Shown here: positions 39,803 through 47,981 of the stretch, one piece after another
Layout of the letters: each line of letters opens with the position of its first letter
Numbering within the stretch: the stretch's first letter is position 1
NCBI GenBank assembly: GCA_964584755.1
Contig: CAZPAV010000006.1
Span: 13,777-77,776 of the forward strand
DNA length: 64,000 nt
Origin: CAZPAV01 sp964584755
GTDB lineage: Bacteria; Actinomycetota; Acidimicrobiia; Spongiisociales; UBA5794
Direction: 5' to 3'
The notes under the pieces: model-generated
What the model was told of the DNA's origin: nothing
Databases searched by the model: none
Seen by the model: only the letters and a program-made list of their open reading frames with translations
Position numbers and translations under genes: made by a program

Positions 39803-40435
39803 GTGAAACGGAGAGGAACGTCGGAGGCCGAGGAGATGTACCTCGTCACCGTGGCGCGGGCCGCCGCCACCGGCGCCGGCGAGCCCGTGCCGATGCGGCG
39901 TCTCGTCGGGGATCTCGCCGTGTCGCCCGCGGCCGCCGGGGAGATGGTGCACAAGCTGGAGACACGGGGTCTCCTCGTGTACGAGCCGTATCGGGGGATC
40001 CGCCTCACCGCCACCGGGCAGGAGGTCGCGCGAGGGATCCTGCGGAGTCGACGGCTGTGGAGCCGGTTCCTCGCCGAGCATCTGCGGGTGGACGCGGACG
40101 CGGCCGAGGCGATCGCGTGCGACATGGAGCATCTCACGCCTGCCACGGTCGCCGACCGGCTCGAGGCGTACCTGGAGACCGTGTCTCCTCCCGGGAGCGG
40201 CCGGGCGGGGAGTCGCCTCGGGGCGGCCACGGTGGGTGACCGGGTTCGGGTGGAGCGACTCGTCACCGACGCCACCACCGGCGGATTCCTCGAGCGGGCC
40301 GGGATCCGGCCCGGCTCCGAGCTCGTCGTCACCGCAGTGGGCCCGGACGGCTCGGTCCTCCTCGAGGTGGAGGGGCGGCCGGTCGCGCTCGCCGGTGTCG
40401 TGGCCGACGGCGTGATCGTGGAGACGGCCCCGTGA
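39803..40435 (+). CDS. DtxR/MntR-family metal-dependent regulator with FeoA-like domain
   Basis: 210 residues. The winged helix is at about 8-70 (SEAEEMYLVTVARAAATG, SPAAAGEMVHKLETRGLLVYEPYRGIRLT). The dimerisation and metal region has LWSRFLAEHLRVDADAAEAIACDMEH, including the C-x-x-E/H type ligands. A C-terminal SH3/FeoA-like domain starts near residue 140 (VGDRVRVERLVTD). It likely represses iron or manganese uptake when metal is plentiful. It is the first gene of the feo operon, overlapping feoA as GTGA. GAGGTGAG precedes GTG 39803. Confidence 0.9.
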   Translation: MKRRGTSEAEEMYLVTVARAAATGAGEPVPMRRLVGDLAVSPAAAGEMVHKLETRGLLVYEPYRGIRLTATGQEVARGILRSRRLWSRFLAEHLRVDADAAEAIACDMEHLTPATVADRLEAYLETVSPPGSGRAGSRLGAATVGDRVRVERLVTDATTGGFLERAGIRPGSELVVTAVGPDGSVLLEVEGRPVALAGVVADGVIVETAP

Positions 40436-40671
40436 CGACCGGAACGCTGGCGGGGTTGCCGATCGGGGGTGCCGCGACGGTGGTCGGATACCGGGTGGGG
40501 GGCCGGAGGAGACGCCGGTGGCTCGACATGGGGATCGTGCCGGGGACGGTCGTCGTCGCGGTGCGGGCCGCGCCCATGGGCGATCCCGTCGAGTACCGGG
40601 TCCGCGGCACGCGTCTGGCGATCCGGCGGGAGGCGGCCGCCGACGTCCTCGTGGTCGAGGCGCGGCGATGA
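40432..40671 (+). CDS. feoA: FeoA family protein
   Basis: 79 residues, the SH3-like ferrous transport accessory protein that interacts with FeoB. LPIGGAATVVGYRVGG, RRRRWLDMGIVPGTVVVAVRAAPMGDPVEYRV and GTRLAIRREAAADVLV follow the FeoA pattern. Overlaps the regulator upstream and feoB downstream (ATGA), showing one transcript. Confidence 0.92.
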   Translation: MTTGTLAGLPIGGAATVVGYRVGGRRRRRWLDMGIVPGTVVVAVRAAPMGDPVEYRVRGTRLAIRREAAADVLVVEARR

Positions 40672-41216
40672 GCCACTGCCACGGCGCGGGTCCGGTCCTC
40701 GACCCGGGGGACGGCGCGGAGATCGCACTCGTGGGGAACCCCAACACGGGGAAGTCCACGCTGTTCAACGTCCTCACCGGGTCGCGTCAGCATGTCGGGA
40801 ACTGGCCGGGGAAGACGGTCGAGCGCCGCCAGGGGGAGCTGTACCTGGGGACGCGGCGGCTCGTCGTCGTCGATCTCCCCGGGACGTACGCGCTCGCCGC
40901 CGTCTCCCCCGAGGAGGCGATCACCCGGGATCATCTCCTCGGCGGAGCGGTGGTCGCGGTCGTCCTCGTGCTCGACGCCACCCACCTCGAGCGGAACCTC
41001 TTCCTCGGCGTGCAGGTCCTCGAGCTGGGGCTCCCCACCGTCGTCGCGCTGAACATGGTCGACGTGCTGCGCCGCCGCGGGATCAGGGTGGACCGGGAGC
41101 ACCTCGCCGAGCGCCTCGGGGTCCCGGTCGTGGAGACGGTCGCACGACGCGGCATCGGCGTGGACCGCCTGGCCGCGACGCTCGGGGAGGTGCTCGGCAT
41201 CGTGGAGGCCGTGTGA
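40668..41216 (+). CDS. feoB: FeoB G-protein domain encoded as a separate gene
   Basis: 182 residues, only the GTPase half of FeoB. The G motifs are complete: GNPNTGKST (G1, about 23-31), HVGNWPGKTVE (switch I), DLPGTYAL (G3) and LNMVD (NxxD, G4). A normal FeoB exceeds 650 residues in one chain. The membrane part follows as its own gene, overlapping as GTGA (41213-41216), with nothing missing between them. It should couple GTP hydrolysis to ferrous iron uptake with the membrane subunit. Either a genuine split FeoB, as known in scattered prokaryotes, or one gene broken by a frameshift or sequencing error. Confidence 0.88.
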   Translation: MSHCHGAGPVLDPGDGAEIALVGNPNTGKSTLFNVLTGSRQHVGNWPGKTVERRQGELYLGTRRLVVVDLPGTYALAAVSPEEAITRDHLLGGAVVAVVLVLDATHLERNLFLGVQVLELGLPTVVALNMVDVLRRRGIRVDREHLAERLGVPVVETVARRGIGVDRLAATLGEVLGIVEAV

Positions 41217-42910
41217 GCGAGGCCCGGATCCTCGCGTACGGGGAGGACCTGGAGGCGGAGATCGCCGGGCTGGCGGCGCTGCTGGGGCGGGACGGGAGCG
41301 AGGGTGTTGCCGTCGGGGCTCGCTGGGTGGCGATCGCCCTGCTCGAGGGAGACCGGGAGGTGGAGTGTCGTTGGGGCGATCCGGGAGGGGACGGGCGGGT
41401 CGGGGCCGCGGTGGCGGCCGCCCGCCGGCGGCTCGCCGAGCGTGGTGTCGACGACGTCGAGCTCGCCGTCGTCGCCGCCCGCTACGGCTGGGCCAACGAG
41501 GTGGCGCGGGCGACCGTCGCCACGGACGGGCGGCGGGAGCTGCGGGACCGGGTCGACGGGCTCCTCCTGAGCCGTGGGATCGGGATCCCGCTCTTCCTGC
41601 TCGGCATGTACCTCGTCTTCTCCGTCACGACGGGGGTGTCGGGGGCCTTCCTCGACTGGATCGACGCGACGATGGGCGGACCCGTCACCCATCTGGCCCG
41701 CGCCCTGCTGGGGGCGGTGGGGCTCGGAGGGACGTGGGTGGAGGGGCTCGTCGTCGATGGCGTGCTGGTGGGAGTGGGAACGGTCCTCGCCTTCCTCCCC
41801 GTGCTGCTCTCCCTGTACGTCGCGCTGGGGATCCTCGAGGACTCCGGCTACATGGCTCGTGCCGCGTTCGTCATGGACCGGGCCATGAGGGCGGTGGGGT
41901 TGCCCGGCAAGAGCTTCCTCCCCCTGCTGGTGGGGTTCGGCTGCAACGTCCCGGGGGTGTACGCGACCCGCACCATCGACGGGGAACGGAGCCGGCTCCG
42001 CACCGGTCTCCTCGTGCCCTTCATGAGCTGCGGGGCGCGACTCCCCGTCTACGTGCTCGTCGCCGCGGCGCTCTTCCCGCGGCGCGGAGGGCTCGTCGTG
42101 CTCGCCATGTACCTGCTCGGCCTGCTCGTCGCGCTGGGCATCGGCGCGCTCCTCCGCCACGTCGTGCCGTCACGGGACGCCGACGCCGTCGTCGTCCTGG
42201 AGCTCCCGCCGTACCGGCTCCCCTCGCTGCGGGCCGTGTGGCGCTCCGCGTGGAACCGCACCCGCGCCTTCCTGCGGGACGCCGGGACGATCATCCTGGC
42301 GACGACCCTCGTCGTGTGGGTCCTCATGGCGGTCCCGCGCGACGGGGGCGCCTTCGGGTCGGCGGTCCCGGACGACTCGGCGTTCGGCGTGCTGGCCGGC
42401 GGCGTGGCGCCGCTCCTGCGGCCGCTGGGGTTCGGTACGCCGGAGGCGGCGGGTGCGCTCCTGTCGGGCTTCGTCGCCAAGGAGGTCGTCGTGTCGACCC
42501 TCGCCCAGGCCTACGGCGTCGGGCCGGGACCCGTCGACGACGGCGGCTCGCCGGGGCGGCAGTTCGTGGACACGGTGCGGGGGCTCGGTCGCGCCGTGAC
42601 GGACGCCGCCTTGGCGATCCCGGCCGTCGTGGGCCTGGGATCGCCGAGGCCGGCGGGGACCGGTGCGCCGCCGCGCCTCGTCGGACCCCTCCGGGCCGGG
42701 CTCGGTGCGGAGGGGGGTCACGGCGCGCTCGCCGGATTGGCCTTCATGATCTTCGTCCTCCTCTACACGCCGTGCATGGCGACGGTGGCCGCGGAGCGTC
42801 GGGAGTTCGGGTGGCGCTGGGCGGCGACGAGCATCGTCGGCCAGACCCTGCTCGCCTGGGGTGTGGCCTTCGTCGTGTACCGGGTCGGTCTCCTCCTGGG
42901 GTGGGGATGA
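41213..42910 (+). CDS. feoB: FeoB membrane (permease) domain encoded as a separate gene
   Basis: 565 residues. The N-terminal ~120 residues (ILAYGEDLEAEIAGLAALLG onward) correspond to the helical GDI-like linker that normally follows the G domain. About eight to ten transmembrane helices then follow, with Gate motifs FLPLLVGFGCNVPGVYATRTI and SGFVAKEVVVSTLAQAYG and the C-terminal LYTPCMATVAAERREFG. The first gate reads GCNVPG where many FeoBs have GCxVPA. Together with the preceding GTPase it forms the Fe(II) transporter. Overlaps feoC as ATGA. Confidence 0.9.
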   Translation: MSEARILAYGEDLEAEIAGLAALLGRDGSEGVAVGARWVAIALLEGDREVECRWGDPGGDGRVGAAVAAARRRLAERGVDDVELAVVAARYGWANEVARATVATDGRRELRDRVDGLLLSRGIGIPLFLLGMYLVFSVTTGVSGAFLDWIDATMGGPVTHLARALLGAVGLGGTWVEGLVVDGVLVGVGTVLAFLPVLLSLYVALGILEDSGYMARAAFVMDRAMRAVGLPGKSFLPLLVGFGCNVPGVYATRTIDGERSRLRTGLLVPFMSCGARLPVYVLVAAALFPRRGGLVVLAMYLLGLLVALGIGALLRHVVPSRDADAVVVLELPPYRLPSLRAVWRSAWNRTRAFLRDAGTIILATTLVVWVLMAVPRDGGAFGSAVPDDSAFGVLAGGVAPLLRPLGFGTPEAAGALLSGFVAKEVVVSTLAQAYGVGPGPVDDGGSPGRQFVDTVRGLGRAVTDAALAIPAVVGLGSPRPAGTGAPPRLVGPLRAGLGAEGGHGALAGLAFMIFVLLYTPCMATVAAERREFGWRWAATSIVGQTLLAWGVAFVVYRVGLLLGWG

Positions 42911-43224
42911 CCGGGATCGTCGCACGCCTCGTCGCGGAACTGGCCGGACGACGGGGGCCGATCCGGCTCGGGGAGCTCGCGGCGCGAGTGGACATGGACG
43001 TCGCGGCGCTGCGCGCCCTGCTCCTCCGTCTCGGGACGCCGGGAGCGGGATCGTCGTGTCCCGAGGGCGAGAGCCCGTGTCGTGTCGGGAGCTGCGGCTC
43101 CCGCCGCCGCGGGGAGTGTCCGTTCCCGACGCGACCGGGTTGGGTGGTCGTCGCCGGCTCGGAGGAGATCGCCGCCCTCCGCTCGCGCCGTCCCGGCTGG
43201 CGCGACGTGCCCAGCCCTCGGTGA
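42907..43224 (+). CDS. FeoC-like winged-helix protein with cysteine cluster
   Basis: 105 residues. The N-terminal winged-helix core (RGPIRLGELAARVDMDVAALRALLLRLG) is followed by four cysteines in a loop, SSCPEGESPCRVGSCGSRR then GECPF. This matches the FeoC plan of a small wHTH protein with a cysteine-rich, possibly Fe-S binding wing. FeoC modulates FeoB stability or senses iron or oxygen. It is the last gene of the operon. Sequence identity to enteric FeoC is not obvious; the call rests on size, fold pattern, cysteines and context. Confidence 0.7.
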   Translation: MTGIVARLVAELAGRRGPIRLGELAARVDMDVAALRALLLRLGTPGAGSSCPEGESPCRVGSCGSRRRGECPFPTRPGWVVVAGSEEIAALRSRRPGWRDVPSPR

Positions 43225-43245
43225 CCTCGCTCGCGCGCCGGCGTC

Positions 43246-44445
43246 TCAGCGGCGACGCGCCGCCTGCGGCGGAGCGGCTCGTCCGGCGAGGAGGAGGAGG
43301 AGCCCGGCGACGGCGACCGCACCTGTCACCAGGACCATGGGCGCCGCGTACCCGGCGGTGCGGTCGTGGAGGATGCCAACGGCCGCGGGACCCGCGGCGC
43401 CGGCCACGGCGATGAAGGTGCGCTGCACCCCCATCGTGCGGCCGTACCGGGCGCCGGAGTACCAGTCGGCCATCGCCATGGCGCGCAGCGGGGCCAGCGC
43501 CCCGAAGGCGGTCCCGAACAGGACGAAGTGGCCGACCATCTCCCAGGAGGTCCTTCCGGCGATGGTGAGCGCCGCGGAGATCGTGATGACCACGGTGGCG
43601 GCGGCCTGGACCGTGGTCGTCGTCGAGCGATGGGCGACGTGGGGGAGCAGCCATCGACCCGGCAGGCTGAGGAGCGAGGCGGCGGCCGCCCAGGCGGCGA
43701 CCGCAGAGACGGCGAAGCCGGCCTCCTCGAAACGCGCCACCCGCTGCGAGATGAGCGCCTGGGCGGCGGCGAAGGTGAGCATCATCGCCGCCGTGTAGAA
43801 GAGGAAGCGCCGGTCGGCCGAGAGGCGTCGGATCGAGAAGGGGGAAGCGTCCTCCTCGGCGCGGCGGGAGACAGGGAACCGGGGCGGGATGGCGAACAGG
43901 GCGGTCGTCCCTCCGACGACGAGGAGGAGGCCGCCGAGGGCGGTGACGGCGTGCCGCCAGCCCCACAGCGTCACGAGTCGGGCGATGCCGGGCAGGAACG
44001 CCACGCCGGCGAGCCCCCCGACGAGGGTGAGCACGGCGAGCGCCGCGGGACGCTGGTCAGGAGCGCACCACTGGTCGATGGCGATGTAGGCGGGTTCGTA
44101 GAGGATCATGGCGCTCGCCGGCCCCACGAGGAGCCACCACGCCGCGACCACCTGCCATGGCTCGAGCGCGGCGGCGAAGGCCACCAATCCGGCGCTCCCG
44201 AGGAGCGCGCCGAGGCCCACGATGGCGCGGACCCCGGATCGGTCCGCCCACCGGCCGAGGGGGAAGGCGAGGAGTCCCCCGACGAGCACGGAGCCCCCGT
44301 ACGCGATCGAGAGGAGGCCGACCGAGAACTCGCCACCGGCGGCTTCGGCGGTGAGGTACACGGAGAAGCCGAAGAAGAGCGTTCCGAACCCGACCATGAC
44401 CGACAGGGCGAGGGGCATGATCGAGCGCCAGGGCGAGCTCCGCAT
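43246..44445 (-). CDS. MFS transporter
   Basis: 399 residues, 12 transmembrane helices. GFSVYLTAEAAGGEFSVGLLS and LAFPLGRWADRSGVRAIVGLG (motif A-like) lie in the first half, LPGIARLVTLWGWRHAVTALGG in the middle. The family resembles monocarboxylate/OFA or YbfB-like transporters; substrate unknown. TAGGGT on the minus strand (44457-44452) lies 6 nt before ATG 44445, so the mRNA is probably leaderless. Divergent from the second aldehyde dehydrogenase and convergent with feoC, 21 bp apart. Confidence 0.85.
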   Translation of the reverse strand: MRSSPWRSIMPLALSVMVGFGTLFFGFSVYLTAEAAGGEFSVGLLSIAYGGSVLVGGLLAFPLGRWADRSGVRAIVGLGALLGSAGLVAFAAALEPWQVVAAWWLLVGPASAMILYEPAYIAIDQWCAPDQRPAALAVLTLVGGLAGVAFLPGIARLVTLWGWRHAVTALGGLLLVVGGTTALFAIPPRFPVSRRAEEDASPFSIRRLSADRRFLFYTAAMMLTFAAAQALISQRVARFEEAGFAVSAVAAWAAAASLLSLPGRWLLPHVAHRSTTTTVQAAATVVITISAALTIAGRTSWEMVGHFVLFGTAFGALAPLRAMAMADWYSGARYGRTMGVQRTFIAVAGAAGPAAVGILHDRTAGYAAPMVLVTGAVAVAGLLLLLAGRAAPPQAARRR

Positions 44446-44451
44446 GCGGAG

Positions 44452-44457
44452 ACCCTA
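44452..44457 (-). promoter_or_regulatory. -10 box of the MFS gene (leaderless type)
   Basis: TAGGGT on the minus strand, 6 nt before ATG 44445, with no ribosome binding site between. It forms a divergent pair with TAGCCT at 44536-44541 facing the other way. Confidence 0.5.
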
Positions 44458-44535
44458 TCGGCCGCGGGCCGGTCGCCCCGGTCGCGGGCGAGGCGGGAGC
44501 TCCTCGGCGTGGGTGTCGCCGCGACGGCACGGGGG

Positions 44536-44541
44536 TAGCCT
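44536..44541 (+). promoter_or_regulatory. -10 box of the second aldehyde dehydrogenase gene (leaderless type)
   Basis: TAGCCT ends 7 nt before ATG 44549 and no ribosome binding site lies between (only GAGGGC, too close). Same geometry as at 13895, 27992 and 30936. Confidence 0.5.
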
Positions 44542-44548
44542 CGAGGGC

Positions 44549-46036
44549 ATGGAGACGCGGCTCCTCGTCGACGGGCGGCGGGTCCCCGGCGAGGGGGATC
44601 CGATCGAGATCGTCGACCCGGCGAGCGGCGCCGTCGTGGCCGCGGTCCCCGCCGCCACCCCCGCCCAGGTCGACGGCGCCGTCGCCGCCGCGACCGCCGC
44701 GTTCGGCGACTGGCGCGATGCGCCCCAGGAGGTCCGATCCGAGGCGCTCCGCCGGATCGCGACCGGGCTCGTGGCGCGGCGCGAGGAACTGGCGCGGCTC
44801 CTCACCGTCGACACCGGCCGGCCCATGACGCGCAACCTCCTGTACGTGGATCTCGCGGTGACGATCTTCCGCCAGTACGCCGAGATGGCGCGCGTCCTCG
44901 GGGGGCGCCTCGTGCCCGCGAACGACCCGGGGCAGCTCTCGCTCACCGTGCGCGTCCCCTACGGGGTGGTCGCCTGTCTCGTGCCCTGGAACTATCCGCT
45001 CGACCTCCTCGCCTTCAAGGTCGCTCCGGCGCTCGCGACGGGGAACACCGTCGTCGTCAAGGGCGCCCCGGAGACGACCCTGAGCACGCTCGCGCTCGGC
45101 GAGACGTTCGCCGATTCCGTGCCCCGGGGGGTCGTGAACCTGCTCGCCGGGGGTCGCGACGTCGGCGAGCGGCTCGTCGCCCACCCCGGGACGGACCTCG
45201 TGGCCTTCACGGGCTCCACCGCGGCGGGACGCGCCATCGGCGAGGCGTGTGGGCGTCTCGTGAAACCGACGCACCTCGAGCTCGGGGGGAAGGACCCCGC
45301 CATCGTGCTGCCCGACGTCGACCCGCGCCTGGCGGCACGCGGGATCGTGTGGGCGGCGATGCTCAACGCCGGACAGGTGTGCACCTCGACGGAGCGGGCG
45401 TACGTGCACCGCTCCGTGTACGAGGAGGTCGTCTCCCGGGCGGTCGCACTCGCCGCGGCACTGCGCGTGGGCGATCCCGTCGATCCCCGGACCGAGGTGG
45501 GGCCGATGCGCACCCCCGCCGGGCGGGCGAGGGTCCTGCGGCATCTGCGCGACGCTCTCGCCGCGGGGGCGACGATCCTCACCGGCGGCGAGCCTCTCGA
45601 CCGGCCCGGGTTCTTCATGGCGCCGACCGTCGTCGTCGACGTCGACCACGACATGGAGCTCATGCGGGAGGAGACGTTCGGACCGGTCCTGCCGATGATG
45701 CCGTTCGACGAGGTCGACGAGGCGCTCGCACTCGCCGCCGACACGCCGTACGGACTCGGCGCCTCGCTGTACACGAAGGATCCCACGATCGTGGAGCGGG
45801 CGGCGCGGGAGCTCCGCGTCGGCGGTCTCTGGGTGAACGATCCGGTCGTCGACAATCCCGCCGGGCTCCTCGCCGGAGTCCGGGCCTCGGGGAACGGCCG
45901 GGAGCTCGGCATCGACGGACTCCACGCGTTCACTACCGTACGGCACGTCCACTGGAGCCTCGACCTCCAGGCGAGACCCTGGTGGTATCCGCAGGAAGGT
46001 CGGGACCGAGACCGCACCGGCGTCTCCGGCGGGTGA
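44549..46036 (+). CDS. Aldehyde dehydrogenase (aminobutyraldehyde/betaine aldehyde type)
   Basis: 495 residues. VVACLVPWNYPLDLLAFKVAPAL is the cofactor strand, FTGSTAAGRAIGEACG the glycine motif, LELGGKDPAIVL holds the general-base Glu, and GQVCTSTERAYV the catalytic Cys. The closing WVNDPVVDNPAGLLAGVRASG replaces the common WVNxxN. The set resembles gamma-aminobutyraldehyde or betaine aldehyde dehydrogenases; with the aminotransferase 60 bp downstream it may act on an amine-derived aldehyde. Leaderless-type start. Two hairpins follow it. Confidence 0.88.
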   Translation: METRLLVDGRRVPGEGDPIEIVDPASGAVVAAVPAATPAQVDGAVAAATAAFGDWRDAPQEVRSEALRRIATGLVARREELARLLTVDTGRPMTRNLLYVDLAVTIFRQYAEMARVLGGRLVPANDPGQLSLTVRVPYGVVACLVPWNYPLDLLAFKVAPALATGNTVVVKGAPETTLSTLALGETFADSVPRGVVNLLAGGRDVGERLVAHPGTDLVAFTGSTAAGRAIGEACGRLVKPTHLELGGKDPAIVLPDVDPRLAARGIVWAAMLNAGQVCTSTERAYVHRSVYEEVVSRAVALAAALRVGDPVDPRTEVGPMRTPAGRARVLRHLRDALAAGATILTGGEPLDRPGFFMAPTVVVDVDHDMELMREETFGPVLPMMPFDEVDEALALAADTPYGLGASLYTKDPTIVERAARELRVGGLWVNDPVVDNPAGLLAGVRASGNGRELGIDGLHAFTTVRHVHWSLDLQARPWWYPQEGRDRDRTGVSGG

Positions 46037-46078
46037 CGCTCCCCGGGGAGCGCCGACGACCCGCCGGAATCCCGGCGG
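46037..46078 (+). terminator. Two adjacent hairpins between aldehyde dehydrogenase and aminotransferase genes
   Basis: CGCTCCCCGGGGAGCG (46037-46052) is a perfect 16-bp palindrome starting right after the stop. CCGCCGG-AATC-CCGGCGG (46061-46078) is a second stem ending 18 nt before the next ATG. They could attenuate or partially terminate read-through, or stabilise the processed mRNA. Confidence 0.45.
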
Positions 46079-46096
46079 TGGCGAGGGGTGAGAGGC

Positions 46097-47425
46097 ATGG
46101 GACTGCAGGGACCGAAGACGGCGGCCTGGTTCGCCCGGGGCAAGGCCGTGCTCGTCAACGGCGTCTCCAGCGGCTTCCGCTACTGGGGCGACGAGGACAC
46201 GATGGTCATCGACCGTGGCGAGGGGGCGTACGTCTACGACATGGACGGCAACCGCTACGTCGACTACCAGCTCGGGTTCGGGCCGATCATCCTGGGGCAT
46301 GGTCATCCCCAGGTCGCCGCGGCGGTGGCGGAGGCGGCGGCGGCGGGGACGACGTTCGCGATGACCTCGGCGCGGGAGATCGCCGCCGCGGAGGCGTTCA
46401 AGGCGGCCGTCCCATGGGTCGAGGGCTTGCGCTTCACGAACACCGGCACCGAGGCGACGATGCACGCGATTCGCCTCGCCCGGGCCCACACCGGACGGGA
46501 GCTCATCGTGAAGTTCGAGGGCTGCTACCACGGGGCCCACGACTACGTGCTGTTCTCGACGGCCGGTTCCCCGGTCGGGCACCTGGGGTCCCGGCGTTCC
46601 CCGGTCCCCTGGCAGGCCTCCTCGGGGATCCCCGAGGCCATTCGCTCCACCATCCGGGTGCTCCCCTTCAACGACCTCGACGCGGTCGAGCGGCTCTTCC
46701 GGAGCGAGGGTCACCGCATCGCCGGCATCCTCGTCGAGCCGATGATGGGGAACTGCTTCGGGGTCATGCCTCGCGAGGGGTTCCTCGCCGGGCTCCGACG
46801 CGTCTGCGACGAGTACGGATCCGTGCTCGTCTTCGACGAGGTGAAGACGGGGTTCCGGATGGCGTTGGGGGGTGCCCGGGAGGTGTTCGACGTCGTGCCC
46901 GACCTCGGGACCTTCGCCAAGTCGATGGGGAACGGCTTCCCGGTGGCGGCGATCGCGGGACGGGACGCCATCATCCAGGACTGGGCGCGCGGCGGCGTGA
47001 CCCAGGCGGGCACGTACTCGGGCAACGGTGTCGGCGTGGCCGCGGCGAGTGCCACGATCGGTCTCCTCGCCACCGGGGAGCCGTACGTGCGGATGCGGCG
47101 GGTGGGCGAGGCGCTCATGCACGGCATCGCGGGCATCCTCGCCGAAGAGGGGGTCGCCGGGCACGTCGTCGGGCACTGGTCGATGTTCTCGATCTTCCTC
47201 GCCGAGGAGCCGCCCCGAGAGTTCCGTGACGCCGCCCGACACGACGGCGACCTCTACGAGGAGATCGTCCGGGGCATGATCCGGCGCGGCGTGATGCCGG
47301 TCGACGACGCGCTCGAGCCCTGGTTCGTCTCGGCGGCCCACACCGAGGCCGACGTGGCGACGACCCTCGAGGCCTTCGGCGACGCGCTGGCGGATGCGAA
47401 GGCCGCGGCGGCGGGGGGCTCGTGA
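46097..47425 (+). CDS. Class III PLP aminotransferase (glutamate-1-semialdehyde aminomutase-like)
   Basis: 442 residues. GAYVYDMDGNRYVDYQLGFGPIILGH, the TNTGTEATMHAIRLARAHTGR phosphate site, GCYHGAHDYVL, LVFDEVKTGFR (PLP-binding Asp) and TFAKSMGNGFPVAAIAG (PLP Lys) define the family. Residues resemble GSA aminomutase, but no heme genes adjoin; HemL-like relatives often transaminate amino acids or polyamine-derived amines. With the preceding aldehyde dehydrogenase it suggests amine/omega-amino acid catabolism. ATG 46097 has AGGGG 8 nt upstream; GTG 46088 is the alternative. Confidence 0.85.
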   Translation: MGLQGPKTAAWFARGKAVLVNGVSSGFRYWGDEDTMVIDRGEGAYVYDMDGNRYVDYQLGFGPIILGHGHPQVAAAVAEAAAAGTTFAMTSAREIAAAEAFKAAVPWVEGLRFTNTGTEATMHAIRLARAHTGRELIVKFEGCYHGAHDYVLFSTAGSPVGHLGSRRSPVPWQASSGIPEAIRSTIRVLPFNDLDAVERLFRSEGHRIAGILVEPMMGNCFGVMPREGFLAGLRRVCDEYGSVLVFDEVKTGFRMALGGAREVFDVVPDLGTFAKSMGNGFPVAAIAGRDAIIQDWARGGVTQAGTYSGNGVGVAAASATIGLLATGEPYVRMRRVGEALMHGIAGILAEEGVAGHVVGHWSMFSIFLAEEPPREFRDAARHDGDLYEEIVRGMIRRGVMPVDDALEPWFVSAAHTEADVATTLEAFGDALADAKAAAAGGS

Positions 47426-47437
47426 CGGCCGGAGAGG

Positions 47438-47959
47438 TCAGCCACCGGAGCGCCACCGGGCGATGAGCGCCCGGTCGGTGTCGAAGGCGAGGGGGGGCAG
47501 GTCGTCGAGCGGGAAGAACCCGACGTCGTCGGCGTCGTCCCCGGCGTGGAGCTCCCCACCGACGACCCGACCCTCGAACCAGATGCCGACGGTGAGCTTC
47601 GCCGGATCGTGGAAGTTCGAGGCCACGAAGACCGGTTCCCCGATCTCGGCGACGAGACCGGTCTCCTCCTCGAGCTCCCGTGCCGCGGCGGCCCGGACGT
47701 CCTCTCCGTAGTCCACGAACCCCGCCGGGATGGCCCAACGTCCCGACCGGGTGGCGGTCGGACCGCGACGGACGAGGAGGAGGCGGCCGCGGGCGTCGAA
47801 CACCACGACCGCGGCACCGACTCCGGGGTTGCGCCAGTGGACGTACCCGCAGGACGGGCAGCGGGGGCGCGGCCTGCCCTGGAGCTCGATCGTCTCGAGG
47901 GGGGTCGCGCAGTGGGGACAGTAGGTGAACTCGCCGGGCCAGTGATGGGCGTGGGTCAT
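47438..47959 (-). CDS. NUDIX hydrolase with N-terminal zinc ribbon
   Basis: 173 residues. The N-terminal zinc ribbon has CPHC and CPSCGY (about 14-41), then GVGAAVVVFDARGRLLLVRRG leads to the complete Nudix box GFVDYGEDVRAAAARELEEETGLV. The architecture is that of NudC-like or ADP-ribose/NADH pyrophosphatase-type enzymes that clean up nucleotide diphosphates. The His-rich start MTHAHHWPGEF is unremarkable. Start ATG 47959; CAGACT lies 6 nt upstream. Converges on the aminotransferase gene. Confidence 0.9.
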   Translation of the reverse strand: MTHAHHWPGEFTYCPHCATPLETIELQGRPRPRCPSCGYVHWRNPGVGAAVVVFDARGRLLLVRRGPTATRSGRWAIPAGFVDYGEDVRAAAARELEEETGLVAEIGEPVFVASNFHDPAKLTVGIWFEGRVVGGELHAGDDADDVGFFPLDDLPPLAFDTDRALIARWRSGG

Positions 47960-47981
47960 GGGCCCAGTCTGGCGGATCGCG

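Noticed and set aside
44057..47341. A 1094-codon open frame on the minus strand opposite the aldehyde dehydrogenase and aminotransferase genes
   Set aside because: It is a GC-driven shadow: the plus-strand frames carry full catalytic motifs, while the antisense product is repetitive His/Arg/Gly/Glu with no fold signature.
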